Shown here: positions 33,922 through 42,686 of the stretch, in pieces
Layout: every line of letters starts with the position of its first letter
How positions within the stretch are numbered: position 1 is the stretch's first letter
Origin: Cryobacterium flavum
GTDB taxonomy: Bacteria; Actinomycetota; Actinomycetes; Actinomycetales; Microbacteriaceae
NCBI RefSeq assembly: GCF_900103805.1
Contig: NZ_FNIB01000007.1
Span: 124,001 to 188,000 of the forward strand
Direction: 5' to 3'
DNA: 64,000 nucleotides
Position numbers and translations under genes: made by a program
The notes under the pieces: model-generated
The model's database searches: none
Told to the model about the DNA's origin: nothing
The model's input: only the letters and a program-made list of their open reading frames with translations

Positions 33922-36108
33922 ATGGCTTATACCCGCACCGATGCCTCGAGCAGCCGGAACAACCTCGGTCGTAGTGGGTCCACCCGCAATCGGGCTCACC
34001 CGCGTTCCCGCGACGATGATGCGCCGATCATTCCGATTCTCGCCCGCAAGGTGCGCGAGGTCGAAGCGAAGGCGCAGTCCGGTACCAAGCTCGGGCCGAC
34101 CAACCGCACGAAATACCAGGTCATCGCCCTGCTGATGCGGGAGGAACGCGCCCGGGTCAAAGGCGACAAAGAGCTCTCCGACGCGAACCGAGCAGAGCTG
34201 CTCAAACGCCTCGATGGGATCGCCCAGATTCTGGCCAAGACGGCCGCCCGTGACACGAGCCTGATAACCCTGCTCGAACCCGATGCGGGCGTCTCCACCG
34301 TCGCCCAGCGGTTTCGGCGCGATTGGCTGCTCGAATCCGGTGCCGAGCTCAGCCCCGACGAACTCATCATCACCCGTGAGCCCGAGGCCGCACCGGTCGT
34401 GCTGCAGAACCAGGTCATCCCGCAGTCGGTGAAAGCCCGGCAGCTGGCTAACCCGTTCCTGGCCCCCGACTTCAGCGCAGCGGCCCAGCCGATCGTGCAC
34501 CCGCGTCGACTCGCCAACTGGGAACTGCTCGGCCCCCTGTTCAAATCTTTCGAGTACGGTTCAGGCGGCCAGGCGGCCAGCATGGACATGCCGGAAGCCC
34601 CCCGCCTCGACCGGCTCTCCCCGGGCGGCATGGAGCTCATGCGGCACCAGGCACGTTTCATCGAGAGCGCCCGCCTCGGCCACCGCAGCTACCTGCTCGC
34701 CGACGAGCCTGGCCTCGGCAAAACCGCGCAAAGCCTGCTGGCGGCATCCGTTGCCAACGCCTACCCGTTGCTGGCCATCGTGCCGAACGTGGTCAAGATG
34801 AACTGGGCCCGCGAAGTTGAGCTGTGGACGCCGAACCGGCGGGCCACCGTCATCCACGGCGACGGAGACACCCTCGACGCGTTCGCCGACGTGGTCGTGG
34901 TGAATTACGACGTGCTCGACCGCCACCTGGCCTGGCTCGGCACGCTCGGGTTCAAGGGCATGGTCGTCGATGAGGCGCACTTCATCAAGAATTTGTCCTC
35001 GCAGCGGTCCAAACACGTGCTGTCGCTCGCCGACCAGATCCGCCGCCGTACTCCGGGCGGCAACCCGCTGCTGATGGCGCTCACCGGCACCCCTCTCATC
35101 AACGACGTCGATGATTTTCGCGCCATCTGGCAGTTCCTCGGCTGGATCGACGGCGACAAGCCGGCCCCCGCCCTTCTGAAACGCCTCGAAGAGACCGGGC
35201 TGACTCCCGCCGACATGGGGTTCTACAAGGAAGCCCGCGCCGCTGTCATTGATATGGGCATCGTGCGTCGCCGCAAGGTCGACGTCGCCGCCGACCTGCC
35301 GGCCAAGCGCATCGCCGACCTGCCGGTGGAACTCGACGATGACCTCGGCCGATCCATTCGTCAAGCCGAACGTGAGCTGGGTGCCCGTCTGGTCACCCGC
35401 TACCAGGCGCTCGTGGCTGCCCGCCATGCCGGTTCCGGCGGTCCAGCTGTTCCCGACGAAGACCAGCGGGATGCCTACATTCGCGCCGTCGCCCACGCCG
35501 AGCTCGAAGATTCCAAGGGCCAGACCACTGGCGAAAACGTCTTCACGATGGTGCGCAAGATCGGTCAGGCCAAGGCCGGGCTCGCAGCCGATTACGCTGC
35601 GCAACTCGCCCGCTCGGTGGGCAAGGTGGTGTTCTTCGCCAAGCACATCGACGTCATGGACACCGCGGAGGAGATCTTCGCCAAGCGCGACCTGAAAACG
35701 GTTTCGCTGCGCGGCGACCAGAGTGCCCTGGCCCGCCAGGCGGCGATCGACTCGTTCAACAATGATCCCGACGTCGCGATCGCGGTGTGTTCGCTCACCG
35801 CGGCCGGTGTCGGCGTGAACCTGCAGGCCGCGTCCAACGTGGTGCTCGCCGAACTCAGCTGGACCGCTGCCGAGCAGACCCAGGCCATCGACCGGGTGCA
35901 CCGCATCGGCCAGGACGAGCCGGTCACCGCGTGGCGCATCATCGCCGCGCACACCATCGATGCGCGTATCGCCGACCTGATCGGCAGCAAAGAGGGTCTG
36001 GCCGCCCGCGCCCTCGATGGGTCTCAGGCAGAGTTTTCGGCCACCGAATCGGTGCAGGCAAGTGCGCTCATCTTCCTGCTCACCCAGGCCCTCGACGGAA
36101 AGCTGTAA
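33922..36108 (+). CDS. SNF2-family DEAD/DEAH helicase (SMARCAL1/HARP-like)
   Basis: 728 residues. Basic disordered N terminus (RNNLGRSGSTRNRAHPRSRD), an unknown 200-residue region, then the SNF2 ATPase: Walker A DEPGLGKTAQS near 261-271, DEAH near 350-353, LTGTPLINDVDDFRAIW near 391, helicase C-terminal VVFFAKHIDVMDTAEEIF and motif VI QAIDRVHRIGQDEP near 653-666. Translocates on double-stranded DNA. No methyltransferase, nuclease or phage-defence partner is adjacent; the neighbour pfkA begins 5 bp after its stop, so this is probably a housekeeping repair or fork-remodelling enzyme. Confidence 0.9.
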   Translation: MAYTRTDASSSRNNLGRSGSTRNRAHPRSRDDDAPIIPILARKVREVEAKAQSGTKLGPTNRTKYQVIALLMREERARVKGDKELSDANRAELLKRLDGIAQILAKTAARDTSLITLLEPDAGVSTVAQRFRRDWLLESGAELSPDELIITREPEAAPVVLQNQVIPQSVKARQLANPFLAPDFSAAAQPIVHPRRLANWELLGPLFKSFEYGSGGQAASMDMPEAPRLDRLSPGGMELMRHQARFIESARLGHRSYLLADEPGLGKTAQSLLAASVANAYPLLAIVPNVVKMNWAREVELWTPNRRATVIHGDGDTLDAFADVVVVNYDVLDRHLAWLGTLGFKGMVVDEAHFIKNLSSQRSKHVLSLADQIRRRTPGGNPLLMALTGTPLINDVDDFRAIWQFLGWIDGDKPAPALLKRLEETGLTPADMGFYKEARAAVIDMGIVRRRKVDVAADLPAKRIADLPVELDDDLGRSIRQAERELGARLVTRYQALVAARHAGSGGPAVPDEDQRDAYIRAVAHAELEDSKGQTTGENVFTMVRKIGQAKAGLAADYAAQLARSVGKVVFFAKHIDVMDTAEEIFAKRDLKTVSLRGDQSALARQAAIDSFNNDPDVAIAVCSLTAAGVGVNLQAASNVVLAELSWTAAEQTQAIDRVHRIGQDEPVTAWRIIAAHTIDARIADLIGSKEGLAARALDGSQAEFSATESVQASALIFLLTQALDGKL

Positions 36109-36113
36109 CCCGC

Positions 36114-37142
36114 ATGAAGATCGGTATTCTCACCAGCGGCGGCGACTGCCCCGGACTGAACGCGGTCATTCGCGGCGCCGTGCTCAAGGGTGTGCGCACG
36201 CACGATTTCGAGTTCGTCGGAATCCGCAATGGCTGGCGCGGACTCGTGCAGAGCGAGTTCATGGAACTCGATCGTCACAGCGTGCGCGGCCTGTCCCGCC
36301 AGGGCGGCACCATTTTGGGCAGTTCCCGCACAAACCCGTTCGAGGGCGAGCACGGCGGCCCGGAGAATATCCAGCGCACCCTCGACGCCAACGGCATCGA
36401 CGCCGTGATCGCGATCGGCGGGGAGGGCACGCTGACCGCAGCGCACCGCCTCACCGAGGCCGGACTCAACATTGTCGGCGTGCCGAAAACCATCGACAAT
36501 GATCTCGAGGCCACCGACTACTCGTTCGGCTTCAACACCGCCGTCGAAATCGCCACCGAAGCCATCGACCGGCTGCGCACGACCGCCGAATCGCACGGGC
36601 GCTGCATGGTCGTCGAGGTCATGGGACGCCACGTCGGCTGGATTGCGCTGCACTCCGGCATGGCCGGCGGCGCCCACGCCATCCTCATTCCTGAGCAACC
36701 CAAGTCGATCGAGCAGATCTGCGACTGGGTCGAGCACGTTCGCGACCGCGGTCGGGCCCCGGTCATCGTCGTCTCGGAGGGTTTTCTGCTCTCCGGCATG
36801 GAGAAGGCGCACTCCACCAAGGGCCTCGACGCCTTTCATCGGCCTCGTCTGGGCGGAATCAGCGAGATCATCGCCCCGTTGATCGAAGAACGCACCGGCA
36901 TCGAAAGCCGGGCCACGGTGCTCGGCCACACCCAGCGCGGCGGCGCACCGTCGGCCTACGACCGGGTGCTCGCCACCCGCCTGGGTATGGCGGCGGTCGA
37001 CGCGATCCACAACTCCCAGTGGGGCTCCATGGTGTCGCTGCGCGGCACCGAGATCGACGTCGTGAGCATCGCATCGGCCACGATCGGCCTCAAGCGGGTC
37101 TCACCGGCCCGCTACGACGAGGCTGCCGTACTCTTCGGCTAG
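36114..37142 (+). CDS. pfkA: 6-phosphofructokinase (actinobacterial group III)
   Basis: 342 residues from ATG 36114; a much longer open frame upstream lies inside the helicase gene and is rejected. N terminus MKIGILTSGGDCPGLNAVIR is the PFK signature. Residues 102-106 read GGEGT: the glycine after the acidic residue is the ATP-type signature (pyrophosphate-type enzymes have a second Asp). Residues 124-130 read PKTIDND, with the lysine typical of PPi-type enzymes. This mixed signature is that of the ATP-dependent actinobacterial PFKs. Only 5 bp from the helicase gene, so partly co-transcribed. Confidence 0.95.
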   Translation: MKIGILTSGGDCPGLNAVIRGAVLKGVRTHDFEFVGIRNGWRGLVQSEFMELDRHSVRGLSRQGGTILGSSRTNPFEGEHGGPENIQRTLDANGIDAVIAIGGEGTLTAAHRLTEAGLNIVGVPKTIDNDLEATDYSFGFNTAVEIATEAIDRLRTTAESHGRCMVVEVMGRHVGWIALHSGMAGGAHAILIPEQPKSIEQICDWVEHVRDRGRAPVIVVSEGFLLSGMEKAHSTKGLDAFHRPRLGGISEIIAPLIEERTGIESRATVLGHTQRGGAPSAYDRVLATRLGMAAVDAIHNSQWGSMVSLRGTEIDVVSIASATIGLKRVSPARYDEAAVLFG

Positions 37143-37164
37143 AAGAGTGCGCTCGTGGCACGCG

Positions 37165-37189
37165 TTTGAGCTCGTGGCACGAGTTCAAA
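37165..37189. terminator. Palindrome between convergent pfkA and mycoredoxin genes
   Basis: TTTGAGCTCGTG-G-CACGAGTTCAAA, 12-bp arms with one mismatch. Further imperfect copies of CTCGTGGCAC and CAAACGAGTGCC flank it (37151-37217). Likely bidirectional terminator. Confidence 0.55.
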
Positions 37190-37247
37190 CCAGTGCCAGC
37201 TTCTCAAACGAGTGCCGCGAGGTGCCGAGCTGGGCCCGGCGGGCTGA

Positions 37248-37502
37248 TCAGGCGAGTTTGGCCTGCACTTGGGCCAGCGAGGGATTGGTCGCGGCCGATC
37301 CGTCGGGGTACAGAATGGTCGGCACGGTCTGGTTGCCGTTGTTCAGGCTCATCACGAGTTCGGGTGTGCCGTCAACCTGCTCGATATTCACCTCGGTGTA
37401 GCCGATACCGGCGGTGTCGAGCTGTTTCTTCAATCGTTTGCAGTAGCCGCACCAATCGGTGGTGAACATGGTGATGGTTCCGGTCGCGGGTACAAAGTCC
37501 AT
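37248..37502 (-). CDS. Mycoredoxin (glutaredoxin-like, CGYC)
   Basis: 84 residues, glutaredoxin fold. Active site Cys18-Gly-Tyr-Cys21 (TTDWCGYCKRLK) and cis-proline in QTVPTIL (Pro61). The length and CGYC sequence match mycoredoxin-1, which reduces mycothiol mixed disulfides in actinobacteria. Start ATG 37502 with TAAGCT 6 nt upstream. Divergent from the Nudix gene across 57 bp. Confidence 0.9.
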   Translation of the reverse strand: MDFVPATGTITMFTTDWCGYCKRLKKQLDTAGIGYTEVNIEQVDGTPELVMSLNNGNQTVPTILYPDGSAATNPSLAQVQAKLA

Positions 37503-37508
37503 GCTGCA

Positions 37509-37514
37509 AGCTTA
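37509..37514 (-). promoter_or_regulatory. -10 element of the mycoredoxin gene (leaderless)
   Basis: TAAGCT on the minus strand, 6 nt before ATG 37502. Confidence 0.55.
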
Positions 37515-37547
37515 TCCGAGCCGCATCCGAATGCACCGCGTGCGCGT

Positions 37548-37553
37548 TAAGAT
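37548..37553 (+). promoter_or_regulatory. -10 element of the Nudix-pit operon (leaderless)
   Basis: TAAGAT, 6 nt before ATG 37560. Confidence 0.55.
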
Positions 37554-37559
37554 GAAGCA

Positions 37560-38033
37560 ATGACTTTGCCCCAGGTATGCGTGTGCTACCTCACTCGACT
37601 ATCTCCCGAAGGCAACCGGCAGGTACTGCTGGGCCGCAAGAAGAAAGGCCTCGGCGTAGGCAACATCGTCGGCCTTGGCGGCAAGCTCGAAATCGGCGAA
37701 AGTGCAGTGGATGCTGCCGTGCGCGAAATCGAAGAGGAATCCGGGCTGGTGGTGGCGGCATCCGCTTTGACGGAACTGGGGTATCTCACCTACCTGTTTC
37801 CGCACCGCCAGGAGTGGAGCCAGGAATCGACCGTGTTCGTCTGCGACGACTGGTCCGGAACGCCGCGGGAATCGAACGAAATGAACCCCGTCTGGTTCGA
37901 CGTGGCGAGCCTGCCGGTCGATGAGATGTGGGACGACGCCCGGCATTGGCTGCCCGGGGTGCTCGACGGAGTGCCGGTGCGCGCCACGTTCACCTTCGGG
38001 GCCGACTTGGAAAGCGTGGTGTCTCGTGCCTGA
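37560..38033 (+). CDS. Nudix hydrolase, MutT/MTH1-like (8-oxo-dGTP diphosphatase)
   Basis: 157 residues. Complete Nudix box at about 41-63 (GGKLEIGESAVDAAVREIEE then ESGL). The C-terminal part WFDVASLPVDEMWDDARHWL follows the human MTH1 pattern for sanitising oxidised purine nucleotides, more so than E. coli MutT. Leaderless start at 37560. It overlaps the phosphate transporter gene by 8 bp. Confidence 0.9.
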   Translation: MTLPQVCVCYLTRLSPEGNRQVLLGRKKKGLGVGNIVGLGGKLEIGESAVDAAVREIEEESGLVVAASALTELGYLTYLFPHRQEWSQESTVFVCDDWSGTPRESNEMNPVWFDVASLPVDEMWDDARHWLPGVLDGVPVRATFTFGADLESVVSRA

Positions 38034-39231
38034 ATTCAGCCTCATCATCGTGCTGGTCATTGCGCTGGCACTCATCTTCGACTTCACCAACGGTTTTCAC
38101 GACACGGCCAATGCCATGGCCACCCCGATCGCGACTGGCGCGATGAAGCCCAAGGTTGCCGTTGGCGTCGCCGCCATTCTCAACCTGGTCGGTGCTTTTC
38201 TCTCGACCGAGGTTGCCCGCACAGTGTCTGGCGGCATTATCAAGGAGGGGGACGGCGGGGTACTGATCACTCCCGAACTCATCTTCGCGGGCCTGATCGG
38301 CGCGATCGTGTGGAACCTGGTCACCTGGCTGATGGGCCTGCCGTCCAGCTCGAGCCACGCCCTGTTCGGTGGGCTGATCGGCGCCACGATCATCGGCATC
38401 GGTACCCAGGCCGTTGACTACAACGTCGTGGCCGCCAAGGTGATCCTGCCCGCGCTGATCGCGCCGCTGATCGCGGGAGGCGTGGCGCTCGTCGCCACCC
38501 GCCTGGCCTACACGATCACCCGGCGCGACGTCGGCAAGCCAGACGGCCGCGGCGGGTTCCGTTACGCGCAGATCTTCTCCTCCTCGCTCGTCGCGCTGGC
38601 CCACGGCACCAACGATGCCCAGAAGACCATGGGAGTGATCACCCTCACCCTCATCGCCGGCGGGTTTCAGGCAGTCGGCAGCGGGCCCACCTTCTGGGTC
38701 ATCGCCGCCTGCGCCCTCGCCATTGCCGTCGGCACCTACACCGGCGGCTGGCGCATCATCCGCACCATGGGCACCGGCCTGACCGAGATCAAGCCGGCCC
38801 AGGGTTTCGCCGCCGAAACCAGCACCGCGGCCACGATCCTCGCCTCCAGCCATCTCGGATTCGCCCTCTCCACCACGCAGGTTGCCTCCGGCTCGGTGAT
38901 CGGCTCCGGCCTGGGCCGCCGCGGGTCGACCATCCGCTGGGGGATGGCCGGCCGCATCGCTCTCGGCTGGGTCATGACCCTGCCGGCTTCGGCCATCATG
39001 GGCGCATTCGCCGCCGGACTCGCCCTGCTCGGGCCGATCGGCATCGTGCTCGACATGGTGATCGGAACGATCGTCATCATGGCCCTGTTCCGCTGGTCGC
39101 GTCGCAACCGGGTCTCGCACCACACCCTGCTCAACGACATCGATGATGCCGGACGGGTGGTCAACATCAAGAAGACGCCGCGCCGGCCCACGCGGCGTGG
39201 CCGTGGCGACCGCAAGAAGGTATCGCTGTGA
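38026..39231 (+). CDS. pit: Inorganic phosphate transporter, Pit family
   Basis: 401 residues, about ten membrane helices. Both Pit signatures are present: FDFTNGFHDTANAMATPIAT near residue 15 and LAHGTNDAQKTMGVITL near 190. GTG 38026 is chosen because it lies directly before PEFSLIIVLVIALALIF, the first helix. Low-affinity metal-phosphate/proton symport. The last 25 residues are very basic (RRPTRRGRGDRKK). Overlaps the next small membrane gene by 4 bp. Confidence 0.94.
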   Translation: MPEFSLIIVLVIALALIFDFTNGFHDTANAMATPIATGAMKPKVAVGVAAILNLVGAFLSTEVARTVSGGIIKEGDGGVLITPELIFAGLIGAIVWNLVTWLMGLPSSSSHALFGGLIGATIIGIGTQAVDYNVVAAKVILPALIAPLIAGGVALVATRLAYTITRRDVGKPDGRGGFRYAQIFSSSLVALAHGTNDAQKTMGVITLTLIAGGFQAVGSGPTFWVIAACALAIAVGTYTGGWRIIRTMGTGLTEIKPAQGFAAETSTAATILASSHLGFALSTTQVASGSVIGSGLGRRGSTIRWGMAGRIALGWVMTLPASAIMGAFAAGLALLGPIGIVLDMVIGTIVIMALFRWSRRNRVSHHTLLNDIDDAGRVVNIKKTPRRPTRRGRGDRKKVSL

Positions 39232-39560
39232 TCGATTGGAGCGCCTTTCTCATCGTCTCGGCCGCGTCACTGTTCTCGGCCGCTCTGCTCGTGAGCCTCT
39301 ACTCGCTGGGCCTGCGCTTGCTTACCACGGCCGGTCGCATCCCGCTGGTGGAGCCGCACGAATTCACCGGCGCGATCACCGTGCTGAGCCCGAAGAAGGC
39401 CGCGAAACAGGTCAAACGAGCGCGCAAGGCCGCCGCGGCCAACCCGCTCGCGCCCGGGCTGAAGCGCTTGGCGCTTTACGCCGGCTATGCCTGTTTCGTG
39501 CTGTGCGGCATCGCCGTGCTCTACGGCGTCTACCTGATCGTGCCCGCCCTGCACCGATAG
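39228..39560 (+). CDS. Small membrane protein coupled to Pit
   Basis: 110 residues with two membrane helices (about 5-30 and 83-106) separated by a basic cytoplasmic loop rich in Lys and Ala (SPKKAAKQVKRARKAAAA). Not assigned to a family; overlapping pit by 4 bp suggests it is an accessory of the phosphate transporter. The second palindromic element starts 8 bp after its stop. Confidence 0.82.
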   Translation: MIDWSAFLIVSAASLFSAALLVSLYSLGLRLLTTAGRIPLVEPHEFTGAITVLSPKKAAKQVKRARKAAAANPLAPGLKRLALYAGYACFVLCGIAVLYGVYLIVPALHR

Positions 39561-39567
39561 CCTGCCT

Positions 39568-39646
39568 CCACGGACGGGGCCCGGGCCCGGGCCCCGGGCC
39601 CAGTTTATAAACTGGGCCCACGGACGGGGCCTGGGCCCCGTCCGTG
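39568..39646. repeat. Palindromic intergenic element, copy 2 (probable bidirectional terminator)
   Basis: Core 39596-39619 is identical to that at 14629-14652 (GGGCCCAGTTTA plus its reverse complement). The right flank 39619-39646 is CACGGACGGGGCC-TG-GGCCCCGTCCGTG, a 13-bp-arm palindrome; the left flank begins with the same CACGGACGGGGCCC and then diverges into GGGCCC repeats. Lies between the convergent small membrane gene and the uracil permease gene. Confidence 0.85.
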
Positions 39647-39656
39647 TGAGGGTGGG

Positions 39657-40934
39657 TCAGGCGGTTTGGCGCAGGCGGCCGAGCCGGGTCATCAGGTGGT
39701 AGATCGTGATGGCCGCCACGGTGCCGAGGGCGATGCCGTTGAAGCTCAGGGTGCCCGCGTTCAGGGTGAAGTCGGCGATGCCGATGATCAGCGCGGTCGC
39801 GGCCGTGAACTGGTTAACCGGCTTGGAGAAGTCGACCTTGTTGTCAAGCCAGATCTTGACGCCGATGACACCAATCAGCCCGTAGAGCGCAGTGGTGACA
39901 CCGCCGAGCACCCCGTCGGGGATGGTGAAGATGATCGCCCCGACCTTGGGGGAGAGGCCGAGCAGAATCGCGACGATGCCGGCCACCCAGTAGGCCGCCG
40001 TGGAGTAGATGCGGGTGGCCGCCATGACGCCGATGTTCTCGCCGTAGGTCGTAGTTCCGCTGCCGCCGCCGAAACCGGCCAGCATGGTGGCGAGGCCGTC
40101 GGCGAGCAGGGCCCGTCCGGTGAGCCGGTTCACCTTCGCATCCGTCATCTGGGCGACGCCCTTGATGTGGCCAACGTTCTCGGCGATCAGCACGAGGACG
40201 ACGGGGATAAAAGCGGGCAGCACCCCGAAGACTGCGGCCGGGTTCTCAAACGGGTTGGCCGGGGCGGTGAACGGCGGCAGCCCGATCCAGGCGGCGTCGG
40301 CGACGCGGCTGAAGTCGACCTCGCCGAAGAAGACGGCCGCGACGTAGCCAACGACCACGCCGAGAAAGATCGACAGTCGACCGAGGATGCCGCGAAACAG
40401 CACCGTGCACAGAATCACCGCGACAAGGGTGATCAGAGCGGTGAGCGGTGCCTTGTCGAAGTTGGCCTTGGCCACCGGGGCGAGGTTGAATCCGATTAGC
40501 GCGACGATGGCGCCCGACACGATCGGCGGCATGAGCCGGTCGATCCACCCGGTGCCGGTGAGCTGAACGATCACGCCGACCAGGGCGAGGAGTACCCCGA
40601 CGGCCATGATGCCGAACAGGGCGCTGCCCATGCCGGCCGAGGCGGTTGCCGCGGTGATCGGTGCGATGAACGCGAACGACGAGCCGAGGTAGCTGGGCAG
40701 TTTGTTGCCGGTGATCAGCAAAAACAGGAGGGTTCCTATACCGGAGAACAGCAGTGTGGTGCTCGGCGGAAAGTCGGTGAGCAGCGGCACCAGAAAGGTC
40801 GCACCGAACATGGCCACGACGTGCTGCGAGCCGATGCCGATGGTCAGCGGCCAGCTCAGGCGTTCGCCCGGACCGACGACTTCCTGTGCCCCGACTGTTT
40901 TTCCGTCGCCGTGCAGGGTCCAGGGCAGTGCCAT
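39657..40934 (-). CDS. Uracil-xanthine permease family transporter (NCS2, UraA-like)
   Basis: 425 residues from ATG 40934 (MALPWTLHGDGKTVG); a longer frame from 41009 is possible but lacks family support. NCS2 features: IGSQHVVAMFGATFLVPLL, AENVGHIKGVAQMT with the substrate Glu, and GGGSGTTTYGENIGVMAATR. About fourteen membrane segments. Proton symport of uracil or xanthine; QH and GTTTYGENIG favour the uracil branch. Its 3' end meets the palindromic element. Confidence 0.92.
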   Translation of the reverse strand: MALPWTLHGDGKTVGAQEVVGPGERLSWPLTIGIGSQHVVAMFGATFLVPLLTDFPPSTTLLFSGIGTLLFLLITGNKLPSYLGSSFAFIAPITAATASAGMGSALFGIMAVGVLLALVGVIVQLTGTGWIDRLMPPIVSGAIVALIGFNLAPVAKANFDKAPLTALITLVAVILCTVLFRGILGRLSIFLGVVVGYVAAVFFGEVDFSRVADAAWIGLPPFTAPANPFENPAAVFGVLPAFIPVVLVLIAENVGHIKGVAQMTDAKVNRLTGRALLADGLATMLAGFGGGSGTTTYGENIGVMAATRIYSTAAYWVAGIVAILLGLSPKVGAIIFTIPDGVLGGVTTALYGLIGVIGVKIWLDNKVDFSKPVNQFTAATALIIGIADFTLNAGTLSFNGIALGTVAAITIYHLMTRLGRLRQTA

Positions 40935-41046
40935 TGCGGTTCTCGTTTCTTTATGCTGCGTGATCAGTCCTGTTGCCTGATCACAGTCGAGCGTAGTCGC
41001 AGCCGACAACCGGTCCTCACGGCACGGTCCTCACAGCACGGCGGAA

Positions 41047-41052
41047 TAGACT
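41047..41052 (+). promoter_or_regulatory. -10 element of the carboxylesterase gene (leaderless)
   Basis: TAGACT, 7 nt before ATG 41060. Confidence 0.5.
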
Positions 41053-41059
41053 CGGGCGC

Positions 41060-42619
41060 ATGAGTCAACTCGCTGATCCCACCACCGAGACGGGGCTGGA
41101 GGTGCGAGTGGCCAACGGACTGCTCCGTGGGGTGCGCGAGCGCGGTGTGCTGGCCTGGCGCGGTATTCCCTATGCGGCGGCTCCGGTGGGTGAGCGACGA
41201 TTTCGTGCGCCGCAGCCGGCGCCGGCCTGGCACGGCGTGCGCGACGCGAGCGAGTGGGGCCCGATCGCCCCGCAGAGTCACAAGGGCCAGTTTCGCGGCG
41301 CTCACCCGCGCATTCCGCAGGGCGAAGACTGCCTCAACCTCAACGTGATCGCGCCAGACGAGCGGATGCGCCCCGGCGCGCAGCTCCAGGACGCGCTGCG
41401 GCCGGTGATGGTGTTCATCCACGGCGGCGCCTACAGCGTCGGCTCCAGCCGTGAGGTTCCGCGGCAGGGGGAGGGCCTGGTGCGACGGGGCGGCATCGTT
41501 TACGTCAGCATCAACTACCGGCTCGGGGCCCTCGGGTACCTGGACTTCTCCCGGTATGCCACGACGGAGCATCCGTTTGAGAGCAACCTGGGATTACGAG
41601 ACCAGGTCGCCGCCCTGCAATGGGTGCACGAGAACATTCACGCCTTCGGCGGCGACCCGGATGCCGTCACCCTGTTCGGCGAGTCGGCCGGCGGCAACGC
41701 GGTCACCACGCTGATGACCGTGCCGAGCGCGGCCGGACTGTTCCACCGGGCGATCGCGCAGAGTGCGCCGCCGAACGCGGTCTACCCGAGCGATCTCACC
41801 GCGCGCTGGGCCGGCGAATTCGTCGACAGCCTGACCGACGGCCCGTACAGCGACGCGGATGCCGCCCGACTGCTCCTCGCGGCCGGCCCCGCGCAACTGG
41901 CCGCAGCGACGACAGCGCTGACCGTGCGCACTCCCGACCAAGACCCGGGCACGATCCCGCTCTGCCCCGTCATTGACGGCGATTTTCTGCCCGAGCGACC
42001 GCTCGATGCCTTTCGGGACGGCCGGGCCGCGCGCATCCCGCTGATCATCGGCACCAACGCGCGGGAGGGATCACTGTTCAGCGGCCGGATCGACATTCTG
42101 GCGACGACCCCGGCGCGGATCCGCGCGATATTCAAGAAAACCAAGAAGAAGGCGAAAAAGGCCCTCAAGGCGCAGTACCCGGGTATTCCCGCGTTGCGGG
42201 CGGCGCTCGATTTCGGCGGCGACTATTCGTTCTGGTATCCGAGCGTGAAGGTCGCAGAACGACACTCGCGCTACGCGCCGGTGTACTTCTACCGGTTCGA
42301 CGCCGCGCCGCGGCTGCTGCGTCTGATGGGCCTCGACGCGACCCACGGCCTCGAACTGTTTCCATTGTTCGACCGGCTCGACGGCTGGTTCGGCCGCGGC
42401 ATGACGGCGCTCGGCGGGCGCCGCACTTTTCTGGACATTGCCACGAGGATGCAGGGCTGGTGGCTGGGTTTCGTCGCCGGCGGGGTGCCATCGGCGGCCT
42501 GGCCGCGCTACGACGAAAGCACCCGGGAAACGCTCATCATCGACCAAACAGACCACGTTGAATCCGATCCGCACAAGGAACGACGACTGGCCTGGGGACG
42601 GTTCGTGCCGCACGTTTGA
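41060..42619 (+). CDS. Carboxylesterase type B family protein
   Basis: 519 residues. WRGIPYAAAPVGERRFRAPQ and EDCLNLNVIAP near the N terminus, oxyanion hole VFIHGGAYSVGS, nucleophile elbow LFGESAGGNAVTT with Ser near 208, and His in DATHGLELFP near 429. A Lys-rich insertion (KKTKKKAKKALKAQYPGIP) near residue 355 is unusual for the family. No signal peptide seen, so a cytoplasmic esterase. Substrate unknown. Confidence 0.92.
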   Translation: MSQLADPTTETGLEVRVANGLLRGVRERGVLAWRGIPYAAAPVGERRFRAPQPAPAWHGVRDASEWGPIAPQSHKGQFRGAHPRIPQGEDCLNLNVIAPDERMRPGAQLQDALRPVMVFIHGGAYSVGSSREVPRQGEGLVRRGGIVYVSINYRLGALGYLDFSRYATTEHPFESNLGLRDQVAALQWVHENIHAFGGDPDAVTLFGESAGGNAVTTLMTVPSAAGLFHRAIAQSAPPNAVYPSDLTARWAGEFVDSLTDGPYSDADAARLLLAAGPAQLAAATTALTVRTPDQDPGTIPLCPVIDGDFLPERPLDAFRDGRAARIPLIIGTNAREGSLFSGRIDILATTPARIRAIFKKTKKKAKKALKAQYPGIPALRAALDFGGDYSFWYPSVKVAERHSRYAPVYFYRFDAAPRLLRLMGLDATHGLELFPLFDRLDGWFGRGMTALGGRRTFLDIATRMQGWWLGFVAGGVPSAAWPRYDESTRETLIIDQTDHVESDPHKERRLAWGRFVPHV

Positions 42620-42641
42620 GCTGACCCGGCTGGCCCGGTCG

Positions 42642-42647
42642 TAGACT
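42642..42647 (+). promoter_or_regulatory. -10 element upstream of the AzgA-like permease
   Basis: TAGACT; predicted leader of about 33 nt containing GGGAG (42676-42680) 6 nt before the proposed ATT start at 42687. Confidence 0.45.
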
Positions 42648-42686
42648 GGAACCTTGCGTTAAAGGCCACGGCACTGGGAGCACACC

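Noticed and set aside
33922-36108. SNF2 helicase as part of a phage-defence island.
   Set aside because: No methyltransferase, nuclease, PLD or other defence partner adjacent; flanked by housekeeping genes.
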